Under the pieces are notes generated by a model. That model saw nothing but the letters and a program-made list of their open reading frames with translations. It did no database searches and was not told the DNA's origin. Shown here piece by piece: positions 53,844 through 61,584 of a DNA stretch of 64,000 nucleotides. How positions within the stretch are numbered: the first letter of the stretch is position 1; each line of letters opens with the position of its first letter. This DNA comes from Mogibacterium sp. (GTDB lineage Bacteria > Bacillota > Clostridia > Peptostreptococcales > Anaerovoracaceae). The position numbers and the translations under genes are program-made. Where the stretch lies: the NCBI GenBank assembly GCA_017512365.1, contig JAFWGQ010000010.1, positions 1-64,000 of the forward strand. Direction: 5' to 3'.

Positions 53844-55304
53844 ATGAAAAGACATAATATAGCATTACTCAATGATTCCTTCCCGCCGATCATAGACGGG
53901 GTGGCCAATGTGGTCGTAAACTATGCCCGCATTATCGAGAAGTCATACGGACACGCGGTGGTGCTGACTCCTCAGATGCCTGACAACGATGACAGCAGAC
54001 TTCCTTTTAAGGTAGTAAGATATCCCAGCATAGACACGCGAAAGCTGTTCGGCTATGTCACAGGCTATCCTTTCTCGCCCGTGGCGGCCAGCACGATCGA
54101 AAGTGAAGGGATAGAGCTTCTGCATACGCACTGCCCGGTCACTTCGGCACTGCTGGCGAGAAGCCTTGCGGAGGCTTCCGATCTTCCTCTGGTGCTGACA
54201 TGGCACACGAAATACGACATAGACATAGCCAACGCGATAAAAAGCAGGCTGCTGAGAGAAGGGGCGCTGCAGGCACTCATCACGAACGTGAACGCGTGCG
54301 ATGAGGTGTGGACGGTCAGCAGGGGCGCCGGAGAGAACCTCAGATCGCTGGGCTACGAAGGGACTTACACAGTCATGCCGAACGGAGTCGACCTGCCTCA
54401 TGAAAAGGTCTCGGACAGTCTTGTGCAGGAGGTAACCGGCGGGTACGATCTGCCGGAAGGCGTGCCGTGCTTCCTGTTCATCGGCAGGCTCATGTGGTAC
54501 AAGGGGCTTCGCATCATTCTGGACGCCCTGGACAGACTCGACATGGAGGACGATGACTTCAGGATGGTCATCGTGGGCGGAGGAGGCGACGAGCTCGGAG
54601 TCAGGAAATACGCGCACGAGCTCGGGCTTGACGGCAAGGTCATCTTTACAGGTCCGGTAAGGGAGCGGGAGAAGCTCAGAGCCTGGTACAGCCGCGCCGA
54701 TCTCTTTCTGTTCCCGTCTACCTTCGATACGAACGGGCTCGTGGTAAGAGAGGCCGCCGCAAGCGATACGGCATCTGTCATCATTGAAGGGAGCTGCGCG
54801 TCGGAGGGCGTGACGGACGGCAGAAACGGCTTTACGATAGAGGAGAACGCCGAGTCTCTTGCGGAGAAGCTCAGGGAGCTGATCAGACATCCTGAGGCGA
54901 TGAAGAGGGTCGGAAAGGGAGCCGGAGACGAGCTCTACATATCCTGGGAGGATGCGATAGCAAAGGCGTATGACAGGTACGGAGCCGTGATAGATAATTA
55001 CAGAAGCGGCGTCTACGGCAGGCACGATCCGCTGAAGGGCTCATGGATGCAGTCCCAGGGCGAGCTCATGCAGATATTGGGGAATATTGAGACTGCAAGA
55101 AGGGGTCTCATAAAAAACGCCGAAGAGCTGGCGGAGGACATAGACATGTCGATGCGCTCTGTACGAAACAAAGCGTTGACCGGCATGATAACAGCAGGTT
55201 ACGAAGCAGGAAAGAGCATAAGGAAAAGGGGGAGAGAAGCTGTAAGCGATCTGGAGTCGTTCCTTGACGAACTGAGCGAGAGCTTCTGGGATAAAAATGA
55301 ATGA
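53844..55304 (+). CDS. GT4-family glycosyltransferase
   Basis: About 486 aa. N-terminal IALLNDSFPPIIDGVANVV and HTHCPVTSALLARSLAE are the donor-domain start of GT4 enzymes that act on diacylglycerol or phosphatidylinositol-like acceptors. The C-terminal half has FLFIGRLMWYKGLRIIL and FPSTFDTNGLVVREAAAS (E-x7-E region). A helical tail of ~70 residues follows. ATG 53844 (MKRHNIAL) matches family starts; ATG 53826 is possible. Probably glycolipid synthesis. Overlaps the CDF gene by 8 nt. Confidence 0.82.
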   Translation: MKRHNIALLNDSFPPIIDGVANVVVNYARIIEKSYGHAVVLTPQMPDNDDSRLPFKVVRYPSIDTRKLFGYVTGYPFSPVAASTIESEGIELLHTHCPVTSALLARSLAEASDLPLVLTWHTKYDIDIANAIKSRLLREGALQALITNVNACDEVWTVSRGAGENLRSLGYEGTYTVMPNGVDLPHEKVSDSLVQEVTGGYDLPEGVPCFLFIGRLMWYKGLRIILDALDRLDMEDDDFRMVIVGGGGDELGVRKYAHELGLDGKVIFTGPVREREKLRAWYSRADLFLFPSTFDTNGLVVREAAASDTASVIIEGSCASEGVTDGRNGFTIEENAESLAEKLRELIRHPEAMKRVGKGAGDELYISWEDAIAKAYDRYGAVIDNYRSGVYGRHDPLKGSWMQSQGELMQILGNIETARRGLIKNAEELAEDIDMSMRSVRNKALTGMITAGYEAGKSIRKRGREAVSDLESFLDELSESFWDKNE

Positions 55305-56409
55305 ATACATGCAGAGAGAAAAGATCATAGTCCGGACCAGCATAGTCGGCATCATAGCCAATGTGCTGCTGGCCGCTTTCAAGGCGGCGGTCGGACTGCT
55401 GTCGAATTCCATCGCCGTGGTGCTTGACGCGGTCAACAATCTGTCGGACGCGATGTCATCGATCATAACGATAATCGGAGCAAAGATAGCGGGCAAAAGA
55501 CCTGACAAGGACCACCCTCTCGGACACGGAAGGGTGGAATACATCAGCGCGCTGATAGTAGCCGGACTCGTGCTCTACGCCGGGATAACATCCCTGGTCG
55601 AATCGGTCAGGAAGATAATACATCCGGTACAGGCGAACTACTCGACCCTGTCGCTTGTGATCATAGCGGTCGCTGTCGTCGCCAAGATACTGCTCGGACG
55701 CTATGTGAAGGCGAAGGGCGAGCAGACGGGCTCGGGCGCCCTGATCGCATCGGGCACTGATGCGCTTTCCGACGCCGCGCTTTCGGGAGCCGTGCTCGTG
55801 ACGGCGCTTATATATACATTCAAGGGCATATCACTTGAGGCGTACATGGGCGTCATCATATCCGGATTCATCATCAAGGCAGGAGTCGAGATGATAAGCG
55901 ATACCGTGAGCGACATACTGGGACGCCGCGCCGATGTGGAGATGTCGAAGAAGATAAAGGCGATAGTCGTCAGCGAGCCGGACGTGCTCGGAGCGTATGA
56001 TCTTTTCATACACAATTACGGGCCAGGCAGAGAGTACGCGTCTGTTCATGTCGAACTGCCGGACAGCATGACGGTAGATCAGGTGGATGTTCTCACCCGT
56101 AAGCTTACGGACAGGGTATACAGAGAAACGGGAGTCATACTTACGGGAGTCGGCGTGTATTCGCGCAACACTGATGACAGGATCGCAGAGATCCGGGAGG
56201 ATATAGAAAAGATCGTTCTCGCGCACGAGTGGGCTCTTCAGATGCACGGATTCTATCTCGATGAAGAGAAGAAGGTGATACGCTTCGATGTGGTCATGAG
56301 CTTCGACATCCCCCACAGCGAGGGCATAAAGATAATCAGTGAAGAGATAAAAGAGAAGTACCCTGACTACGAACCTTTCGTAGTTCCGGACATCGACATC
56401 TCGGACTAA
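55297..56409 (+). CDS. Cation diffusion facilitator transporter
   Basis: 370 aa. Six-helix CDF core: helix II LDAVNNLSDAMSSIITIIG carries Asp and Asn/Asp metal ligands; the cytoplasmic loop is DHPLGHGRVEYISAL; helix V has ALSDAALSGAV. A long cytoplasmic C-terminal domain (VSEPDVLGAYDLFIHNYGPG) follows. It should export Zn, Mn, Fe or similar divalent cations by proton exchange. It begins inside the end of the glycosyltransferase gene. Confidence 0.9.
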   Translation: MNEYMQREKIIVRTSIVGIIANVLLAAFKAAVGLLSNSIAVVLDAVNNLSDAMSSIITIIGAKIAGKRPDKDHPLGHGRVEYISALIVAGLVLYAGITSLVESVRKIIHPVQANYSTLSLVIIAVAVVAKILLGRYVKAKGEQTGSGALIASGTDALSDAALSGAVLVTALIYTFKGISLEAYMGVIISGFIIKAGVEMISDTVSDILGRRADVEMSKKIKAIVVSEPDVLGAYDLFIHNYGPGREYASVHVELPDSMTVDQVDVLTRKLTDRVYRETGVILTGVGVYSRNTDDRIAEIREDIEKIVLAHEWALQMHGFYLDEEKKVIRFDVVMSFDIPHSEGIKIISEEIKEKYPDYEPFVVPDIDISD

Positions 56410-56466
56410 AGCCGTTCCATTATTATGATACGATGCAAATAAAACAGAACAATCAAGGAGACAGGT

Positions 56467-57336
56467 GTGAATAAGAGCGTTGATAAAGAGAAGATCATTG
56501 AGAAAATCGTAGTTGTATTCATGCTGGCATATGGCATCCATTATTTCGGATATTTCATAAGGATCAGGTATTTCAACCTGATCGGAGCCATGGCTCTGGA
56601 CGAAGGCCTCGCCCACGCCCTCAAGTATCTCGGTCATTTATTCTTCTTCGGAGCGATGATGATATATGCCTGGGCGGTAAAAAAAGACAGACACTACTTC
56701 TTCTCATTCTGCAAAGAACGCTCAGCAGATATACTGAAATACGGTGTGCTCGGTCTTTTGTTCGGCGCATTCATCATGGGGTCATGCGTCTTTGCCGCAA
56801 GTATGCATGGTGATATCGAGATCAAAGGCTCATCCGGAGGAAATCTCGCGGTCCTTCTCTTTGCTGCGGTCTGCGTGTTCATTCAGTCGACCGTAGAAGA
56901 GATCCAGGACAGGAGTTTCGTTTTCGGCAAAATGTATGGCGAAGGAGTTCCGTTCATACCGGCCCTGATCGTGAGCTCACTGTTCTTCTCATATCTTCAT
57001 GCTGCTAATCCGGGGTTCGGCATTGTGCCGTTCATCAACCTGCTCACCTCCGGGGCGATGTATGTACTGAGTTACCGTTATTTCGGCAGCCTCTGGTTCG
57101 CGATGACGGCTCACACTGCATGGAACTATATGCAGGATTTCATATTCGGCCTTCCTGACAGCGGCAAGCCTGCCGCTGTATCGTTCATGGAGACAACAGT
57201 TCATGGCTCAAGCTTTTTCTATGACAAAGACTTTGGCATAGAGGGAAGCTGGATGTCTATCACGATTCACATCCTTGCGTGCCTGTTCATCTTAATGATA
57301 GGACGAAATATGAGCAAAAAAGCGTGCACCTCATAA
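56467..57336 (+). CDS. CPBP-family intramembrane protease
   Basis: 289 aa, multi-pass. CPBP (CaaX/bacteriocin-processing) motifs are seen as STVEEIQDRSFVFG (E144, E145, R149), SLFFSYLHAANP (H177) and AHTAWNYMQD (H216, N220). Many members cleave membrane-associated substrates or give bacteriocin self-immunity; the GG-leader proteins just downstream make this a plausible partner. Start GTG 56467 after AAGGAG. Spacing to the CDF gene is 57 nt. Confidence 0.8.
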   Translation: MNKSVDKEKIIEKIVVVFMLAYGIHYFGYFIRIRYFNLIGAMALDEGLAHALKYLGHLFFFGAMMIYAWAVKKDRHYFFSFCKERSADILKYGVLGLLFGAFIMGSCVFAASMHGDIEIKGSSGGNLAVLLFAAVCVFIQSTVEEIQDRSFVFGKMYGEGVPFIPALIVSSLFFSYLHAANPGFGIVPFINLLTSGAMYVLSYRYFGSLWFAMTAHTAWNYMQDFIFGLPDSGKPAAVSFMETTVHGSSFFYDKDFGIEGSWMSITIHILACLFILMIGRNMSKKACTS

Positions 57337-57366
57337 TTTTGTCAGAATTATCCCCTTTGCACCATT

Positions 57367-57454
57367 GGGAAGACGTAAAAATCTGTACAAAGTAAACGGG
57401 AAGTTCGGAGACATCTGGACTGCCCGCAAGCTCCTTGAAGATAAGCTTAAATAG
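57367..57454 (+). pseudogene. 3' remnant duplicating the end of the 58560 GG-peptide gene
   Basis: The frame ending at TAG 57452-57454 encodes RRKNLYKVNGKFGDIWTARK plus LLEDKLK, matching the end of the 58560 gene (RRKSQNLYKVNGRYADIWAA region). No start or leader remains. It is a broken paralogue, evidence for past duplication in this locus. The rest of 57337-57640 contains only this and the terminator below. Confidence 0.75.
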
Positions 57455-57506
57455 ACTCCGGGAACGCTGCGGGTGCACGGCAGAGAACTGACAGATAAGA
57501 TCAAAA

Positions 57507-57543
57507 AAACGCAGATCTCAGAGATGCTTTGAGATCTGCGTTT
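57507..57543. terminator. Strong intrinsic terminator
   Basis: A perfect 14-bp stem (57507-57520 with 57530-57543) with a GAGATGCTT loop, flanked by A-run on the left and a T-run (57551-57557) on the right, so it can serve both directions between the protease gene and the leftward HTH gene. Confidence 0.8.
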
Positions 57544-57639
57544 GTGATATCTTTTTTTGCCTCAGCTATTAACATTTATAAAATATAAAAGCAATTATCA
57601 ACACTGTCATGATCAGCATCGCTCAGTAATAAAGAATGC

Positions 57640-57960
57640 TTATATTCCGGCTAAAAGTTCGTCGACGGAGTGATCTTCCACATCATCAGGAATATAGGCT
57701 ATCACATCCGAGACCTGGCAGTTAAGATAACTGCAGAGCCTGTTAACAAAGGCCAGTCTGAAATTATGATCTGCCCTGATCCGAGTAGCTTCTGTAGGCG
57801 TGATAACACCGGCTTTGATCAACTGGTACGTTGAAATATTGTTCTCTTTCATATATCTGAGAAGCGGTTTAAATGTGATCTGACCCCCTGCGACTTCTTC
57901 TAATTCGTCCAGGGTCAGTTCTGTCCTGCTCTGCGCTTCTTTTCTTACGTCTTCGTTCAT
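57640..57960 (-). CDS. Double-Gly leader fused to a Cro/C1-type HTH domain
   Basis: 106 aa. Start at 57960 is set by AAAAGGAGG on the minus strand; a start at 57990 lacks a site. Residues 1-26 end in TELTLDELEEVAGG, a leader of the bacteriocin double-glycine type. Residues 27-92 (FKPLLRYMKENNISTYQLIK, then VNRLCSYLNCQVSDVIAYIP) match compact Cro/C1 helix-turn-helix regulators. Such a fusion is not expected for a cytoplasmic repressor. It probably regulates the locus from the shared 29-bp sites. Confidence 0.75.
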   Translation of the reverse strand: MNEDVRKEAQSRTELTLDELEEVAGGQITFKPLLRYMKENNISTYQLIKAGVITPTEATRIRADHNFRLAFVNRLCSYLNCQVSDVIAYIPDDVEDHSVDELLAGI

Positions 57961-57993
57961 GTTTCTTTCCTCCTTTTCATAAGGTTCCATATC

Positions 57994-58023
57994 CTATACA
58001 AGTTTATCACAGATACAGAGACA
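57994..58023 (-). promoter_or_regulatory. Operator/promoter copy L (left arm of a 29-bp inverted repeat)
   Basis: Read on the minus strand it matches 58166-58194 at 27 of 29 positions (TGTCTCTGTATCTGTG core, then TAA, then CTTGTATA). It lies 34-63 nt upstream of the GG-HTH start, so it is a promoter or operator for that gene. Confidence 0.7.
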
Positions 58024-58105
58024 ACGAACATCAATACCAAATCAATGAAATCAATGAAACTATGTTAAAATCCAACTATATGTATGCGATCAATGGGGAT
58101 AGTCA

Positions 58106-58195
58106 ATGTCAGAATATTATGAACCATACGATGCATCTTCCGGTATATTCACGCCTGATTTTCGGTGTCTCTGTATCTGTGTTAACCTTGTATAA
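58106..58195 (+). CDS. Possible 29-aa peptide upstream of the GG genes
   Basis: ATG 58106 (GGGGA 9 nt upstream) opens a 29-codon frame (MSEYYEPYDASSGIFTPDFR then CLCICVNLV) whose end overlaps the right operator copy. It could be the remnant N terminus of another gene or chance. Low support. The remainder of 58024-58165 holds repeated TCAATGAAA-type words and no gene. Confidence 0.2.
   Translation: MSEYYEPYDASSGIFTPDFRCLCICVNLV
58166..58195 (+). promoter_or_regulatory. Operator/promoter copy R (right arm of a 29-bp inverted repeat)
   Basis: Near-identical inverted copy of 57994-58023, placed about 60 nt upstream of the frameshifted GG gene. Contains CTTGTATAAG, a possible -10 region. The paired arrangement implies common control of the divergent units. 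Confidence 0.7.
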
Positions 58196-58255
58196 GATTC
58201 AGAAGATAAATTGTAACTAAGCTAAGAGGCCGGCAGGACACAAAGGAAAGAAGCT

Positions 58256-58506
58256 ATGTCAAAGAGGACACAAAGATTTATGAATCAGAGGCATTCAAAC
58301 TTACGTCTGAGCAGCTGCATGGTCTTTCCGGCGGTACGGTAAGCGAAGAAGATTATGCAGTGACTAAAGACAAGGTATGCCCGTACTGCAGCAGCACACA
58401 GATATATAGAGGAAAAATGATGAAAAATATCGGATTTACAGAGAGTATACGTGCCGTAAGTGCGGAAACAGCTTCTGGCATGAGGAAAACTGCTGAACAG
58501 AATTGA
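58256..58506 (+). pseudogene. Frameshifted GG-leader/zinc-ribbon protein
   Basis: ATG 58256 has AAAGGAAAG upstream but its frame stops after 28 codons. One frame over, the DNA encodes SEAFKLTSEQLHGLSGG (double glycine), then VCPYCSSTQIYRGKMM. After an A-rich tract near 58425-58435 another frame gives YTCRKCGNSFWHEENC and a stop at 58494-58496. Together they form a GG leader followed by a CxxC...CxxC zinc ribbon, broken by two single-base shifts. Either a decayed gene or sequencing errors at A runs. Confidence 0.65.
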
Positions 58507-58559
58507 GTCAGGAATACCGGAAAGAGGGAATCTCCGGGAATAAAAAGGAGGCGATCGAA

Positions 58560-58886
58560 ATGGAAGAAAGGAAATATACGGAAATGGATGAACTTAAGAA
58601 TTATGAAAACGAGCAGCTTGATGCGGAACAGCTTGAAGGCGTTTCGGGAGGCTACGCCGGTGAACTGAGTTACGACAGCAAAATGCTCAGCCAGCATGGT
58701 CTTTGCAACGCATACGACGCGAAAACTATTGAGAAAGATGAGGCTGCATTCCAGGAGGTCGTCGATGCCTGGGGGAAGGTCGGTGTCAAAGTTATTGCCC
58801 GCAGGAAATCTCAAAATCTGTACAAGGTAAACGGGAGGTACGCAGACATCTGGGCTGCCCGCAAGCATCTAGAAAAGATGAAATAG
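58560..58886 (+). CDS. Double-Gly leader peptide with 77-aa C-terminal domain
   Basis: 108 aa from ATG 58560, which has AAGGAGG 9 nt upstream; a TTG at 58503 is not needed. NEQLDAEQLEGVSGG puts a double glycine at 30-31. The rest (YAGELSYDSKMLSQHGLCNA ... NLYKVNGRYADIWAARK) is a folded-looking domain with one Cys, much longer than normal bacteriocin cores. A degraded copy of its 3' end lies at 57367. No modification or export gene is next to it; a CPBP protease is 1.2 kb upstream. Confidence 0.7.
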   Translation: MEERKYTEMDELKNYENEQLDAEQLEGVSGGYAGELSYDSKMLSQHGLCNAYDAKTIEKDEAAFQEVVDAWGKVGVKVIARRKSQNLYKVNGRYADIWAARKHLEKMK

Positions 58887-58896
58887 AAAAGCTGCC

Positions 58897-59700
58897 TCAT
58901 AAGGGAGACTGGCCGGACGGCTTGTTTATGAACATCGAATAGACAGGCTGGCTGTGATTGCTGTGGATACTGACGGTAGACAGAACGACTTTGTCATATT
59001 CCGCCTCAAAATAATCCGGCCAGACGCTCTCTGCGGCTCTTACGTCAAGATCCGGCCGGCTGACACAGCTGTACCATGTTTCCGGCGTGCGGAATATATG
59101 GTCATTATCCTCGTCGATCTTCAGGAAATCCTCCAGACCGGCCATAAGATACAGGCGGCGCTCATTGCCGCTGCACTTCATCAGCATACCGAAATAGATC
59201 GGGCTTATCTGGAAGCCGTGTTTTCTGGCGTCTTCAGCAAGTTTAAGATAATTTGCCTTTCTGTCAAAAGTATTGATGTCGCCATCGAACGGAGTCAGCC
59301 ATAATGCGATCGAGCCGTAACAGTCGCGGCTGCCGGTACCACCGGAAGCATCGTTGAATGAGACTTCCTGCTTCATGAAATCAAGATATACGGTTCTTCT
59401 TCTGAGCAGGTCCATTGCCTGTTCCACCCTGGCTGACGCTTCTTTCAGAAGGCTCATGTAATCAATGACACCGTTCTGCATATAGGATTCAAGATTGTTC
59501 AGGGCGATGCCGCTGTCCAGGCATGTTCTGACCGCAAGGATATTCTGCAGCTGGTCAAAGCTGTAATACCTGTAGCCTGTGTTTTCATCAGTATATGACG
59601 GCGTAAAAACGCCTATGCGGTCATAGTATCTGAGAGACTTGATGTGTACGCCGGTGATCCTGGATACTTCACCTATCGAGAACAGATCAGCTTTTTTCAT
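58897..59700 (-). CDS. MerR-family regulator
   Basis: 267 aa. N-terminal winged HTH DLFSIGEVSRITGVHIKSLR, then YYDRIGVFTPSYTDENTGYRYYS, the standard MerR start. A coiled coil (YMSLLKEASARVEQAMDLLR) and a C-terminal effector-binding domain (~130 aa, GyrI/BmrR-like) follow. It likely binds an organic ligand and controls the divergent TauE gene and itself through the dyads at 59742-59989. Start 59700 (MKKADLF) is chosen by homology; its ribosome site is GGGGGT. Confidence 0.88.
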   Translation of the reverse strand: MKKADLFSIGEVSRITGVHIKSLRYYDRIGVFTPSYTDENTGYRYYSFDQLQNILAVRTCLDSGIALNNLESYMQNGVIDYMSLLKEASARVEQAMDLLRRRTVYLDFMKQEVSFNDASGGTGSRDCYGSIALWLTPFDGDINTFDRKANYLKLAEDARKHGFQISPIYFGMLMKCSGNERRLYLMAGLEDFLKIDEDNDHIFRTPETWYSCVSRPDLDVRAAESVWPDYFEAEYDKVVLSTVSIHSNHSQPVYSMFINKPSGQSPL

Positions 59701-59741
59701 AATCAATACCCCCGTCAAAAGCCTGTGTTTTGATACTTATT

Positions 59742-59770
59742 CTACACTATCCCATGATGGGAGACTCTAT
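59742..59770 (-). promoter_or_regulatory. MerR-type dyad A (merR promoter side)
   Basis: CTACACTATCCCATGATGGG and adjacent bases form a dyad. It matches the reverse complement of dyad D at 24 of 29 positions and lies 42-70 nt before the merR start. Confidence 0.6.
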
Positions 59771-59830
59771 CTGCATGAAAAAACACGGTTGCCTGACATG
59801 ACGGGCAGCCGCATTTTTTCATCTCAATTA

Positions 59831-59893
59831 TCAACACTATCCATATGGAAAGGTCTTGATGAGATGTTAATGTATTCCACTATGGGACAGTCA
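59831..59893. promoter_or_regulatory. Two weaker related dyads B and C
   Basis: Dyad B (59832-59856, ACACTATCCATATGGAAAG) and dyad C (59873-59893, CCACTATGGGACAGT) resemble A and D respectively, in inverted order. Together with A and D the 357-nt gap 59701-60057 is filled by four related sites and no gene. Confidence 0.45.
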
Positions 59894-59960
59894 AATCTCT
59901 GGCTTTGACAAATAAAATAAAAAAACCTTAAAGCAATTCTTAAAACAGCCTTTATGAATC

Positions 59961-59992
59961 ATTGACTCTCCCATTTTGGGACAGTGTAGTCT
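59961..59992 (+). promoter_or_regulatory. MerR-dependent promoter of the TauE gene (dyad D)
   Basis: TTGACT (59962-59967) and TAGTCT (59987-59992) are 19 nt apart, the overlong spacer typical of MerR-activated promoters, with dyad CTCCCATTTTGGGACAG in the spacer. Confidence 0.65.
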
Positions 59993-60057
59993 GAAACATG
60001 TATGAAGCCGCAGTGCTTCATAGGGTATTATCTTATATTCAAGGAGGTTTAATCTTT

Positions 60058-60993
60058 ATGGGAATGTGGATTCTTAAAGGCATTTCGCTTTTTGGCGTCG
60101 TATTTATCATTATCCTGATGCTCAGAAAGCAGAAACAGATGGCAGCCAGCACTGAAAAAGATCCGGTCACAGGTCTGACTTTCAAGGAAACATGGGACAG
60201 AGGCATGCAGCCGAGGAACCTTATCGCTACGATCATCATCGGTGTAGTAGCCAACTTCTTCGACACGCTCGGAATCGGATCGTTCGCCCCGTCTACGACT
60301 GCGTTCAAAATGACCAAGTCCGTAGACGACGTACTGATCCCCGGTACACTGAATGTAGGAGACACGGTCCCGGTCTGTATCGAGGCCTTCCTGTTCTTCG
60401 ACTTTGTTCCTGACATGGATCTTCTCACACTCGTATCCATGATCGTTGCTTCCATCGCAGGTGCTTACCTCGCGGCCGGCGTTGTATCCAAGTTCAACCG
60501 CAGAAAGGTAAGATATGCAATGGGCGTAGCTATGCTTATACTTGCTACTGTGATGTTCATGAGATGGGCAGGAGTTGGTCCTTTCGGAGAACTCGGAACA
60601 GCTACAGGACTGCGCGGGATCAAACTGATCATCGCGATCGTAGTAAACTTCATCCTCGGCGGACTCATGTCCATAGGCGTCGGACTCTACGCACCGTGCA
60701 TGGCTCTCTGCGTTATCCTCGGTCTCGACACAGGCTGCGCTTTCCCGGCTATGATGGGATCCTGCGCTTATCTGATGGCGTTCGGCAACTCCCCTAAGTT
60801 CATCCAGGAAGGCCGTTATGACCCGGTTGCATGCTGGACACAGGCTATCGGCGGAGCAGTAGGCGTATTCCTCGCGTTCTTCATCGTAAAGAGCCTGAGC
60901 CTGCGCACACTGACACTCGTAGTTGTAGTCGTATGCTACCTCACATCGTTCCTCTTCTTCTACGATGCGGTCAAGAAGGGCGAAGCTGCTTAG
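60058..60993 (+). CDS. TauE/SafE (TSUP) family membrane exporter
   Basis: 311 aa with about eight TM helices. TSUP features: the duplicated helix sets beginning NLIATIIIGVVANFFDTLGI and KLIIAIVVNFILGGLMSIGV, with glycine-rich turns. Members move sulfite, sulfoacetate or organic anions. ATG 60058 follows AAGGAGG at 60041-60047; the longer 59998 start has none. Controlled by the divergent MerR protein (inference). Confidence 0.85.
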   Translation: MGMWILKGISLFGVVFIIILMLRKQKQMAASTEKDPVTGLTFKETWDRGMQPRNLIATIIIGVVANFFDTLGIGSFAPSTTAFKMTKSVDDVLIPGTLNVGDTVPVCIEAFLFFDFVPDMDLLTLVSMIVASIAGAYLAAGVVSKFNRRKVRYAMGVAMLILATVMFMRWAGVGPFGELGTATGLRGIKLIIAIVVNFILGGLMSIGVGLYAPCMALCVILGLDTGCAFPAMMGSCAYLMAFGNSPKFIQEGRYDPVACWTQAIGGAVGVFLAFFIVKSLSLRTLTLVVVVVCYLTSFLFFYDAVKKGEAA

Positions 60994-61102
60994 TCAGTGC
61001 ATCTGAACAAAAGGAAAAACACGAAAAAAGGAACTCATCGCTGATCTGCGGTGAGCTTCTTTTAAAGTTCCGGGACAAGCATACGAAAATCTCTGAAAGG
61101 GC

Positions 61103-61131
61103 TTGACAGGAAACTAAAAGTGTATTATTGT
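61103..61131 (+). promoter_or_regulatory. Promoter of the GntR-ABC operon
   Basis: TTGACA (61103-61108), 17-nt spacer, TATTGT (61126-61131). The -10 box lies inside the left arm of the large palindrome, so a protein bound there would block transcription. Confidence 0.6.
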
Positions 61132-61166
61132 ATTAATTGGTTAATACAATAATACACTTTTAGTTT
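61111..61166. promoter_or_regulatory. Perfect 26-bp inverted repeat, probable GntR operator
   Basis: Arms 61111-61136 and 61141-61166 are exact reverse complements around TTGG. It overlaps the -10 box and start of the operon, 38 nt before gntR, so autoregulation is expected. Confidence 0.8.
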
Positions 61167-61203
61167 GCAAACTATACCTGAGATCATAAAAAGGGACACG
61201 GAT

Positions 61204-61569
61204 ATGGAATGGAATTTTAAAAACGGCATCCCGATCTACTCTCAGATAATAGACGAGATGACCATGCGCATCGCATCAGGTGAATATGCGCCGGGCGACA
61301 AGCTTCCTTCGGTGCGCGACCTGGCGCTGGATGCGGGTGTCAATCCCAACACGATGCAGAGGGCTCTTGCCGAGCTCGAGCGCAGGGGACTGGTCTATTC
61401 GGAGCGTACAAGCGGACGATTTGTCACTGAAGATGAGTCCGTGCTGGAGAGTCTCCATGAGGAGCTTGCGGCCGGATACTTCAGTGAGCTGACCGAAAAG
61501 CTTCGCAAGATCGGCATGGACGATGATCAGATCAAAGCAGCCGTCAGAAAGTGGACGGCCGCGTTATAG
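61204..61569 (+). CDS. GntR-family (YtrA-type) repressor
   Basis: 121 aa: winged HTH IPIYSQIIDEMTMRIASGEY, then SVRDLALDAGVNPNTMQRAL and ERRGLVYSERTSGRFV, followed by a short ~45-aa dimer helix region, as in the YtrA subgroup that controls ABC transporters. ATG 61204 (MEWNFKNG) matches the family start; AAAAGGGA precedes it. It overlooks the palindrome upstream and the ABC genes downstream. Confidence 0.9.
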   Translation: MEWNFKNGIPIYSQIIDEMTMRIASGEYAPGDKLPSVRDLALDAGVNPNTMQRALAELERRGLVYSERTSGRFVTEDESVLESLHEELAAGYFSELTEKLRKIGMDDDQIKAAVRKWTAAL

Positions 61570-61584
61570 CAGGAGGTAAGAGAC

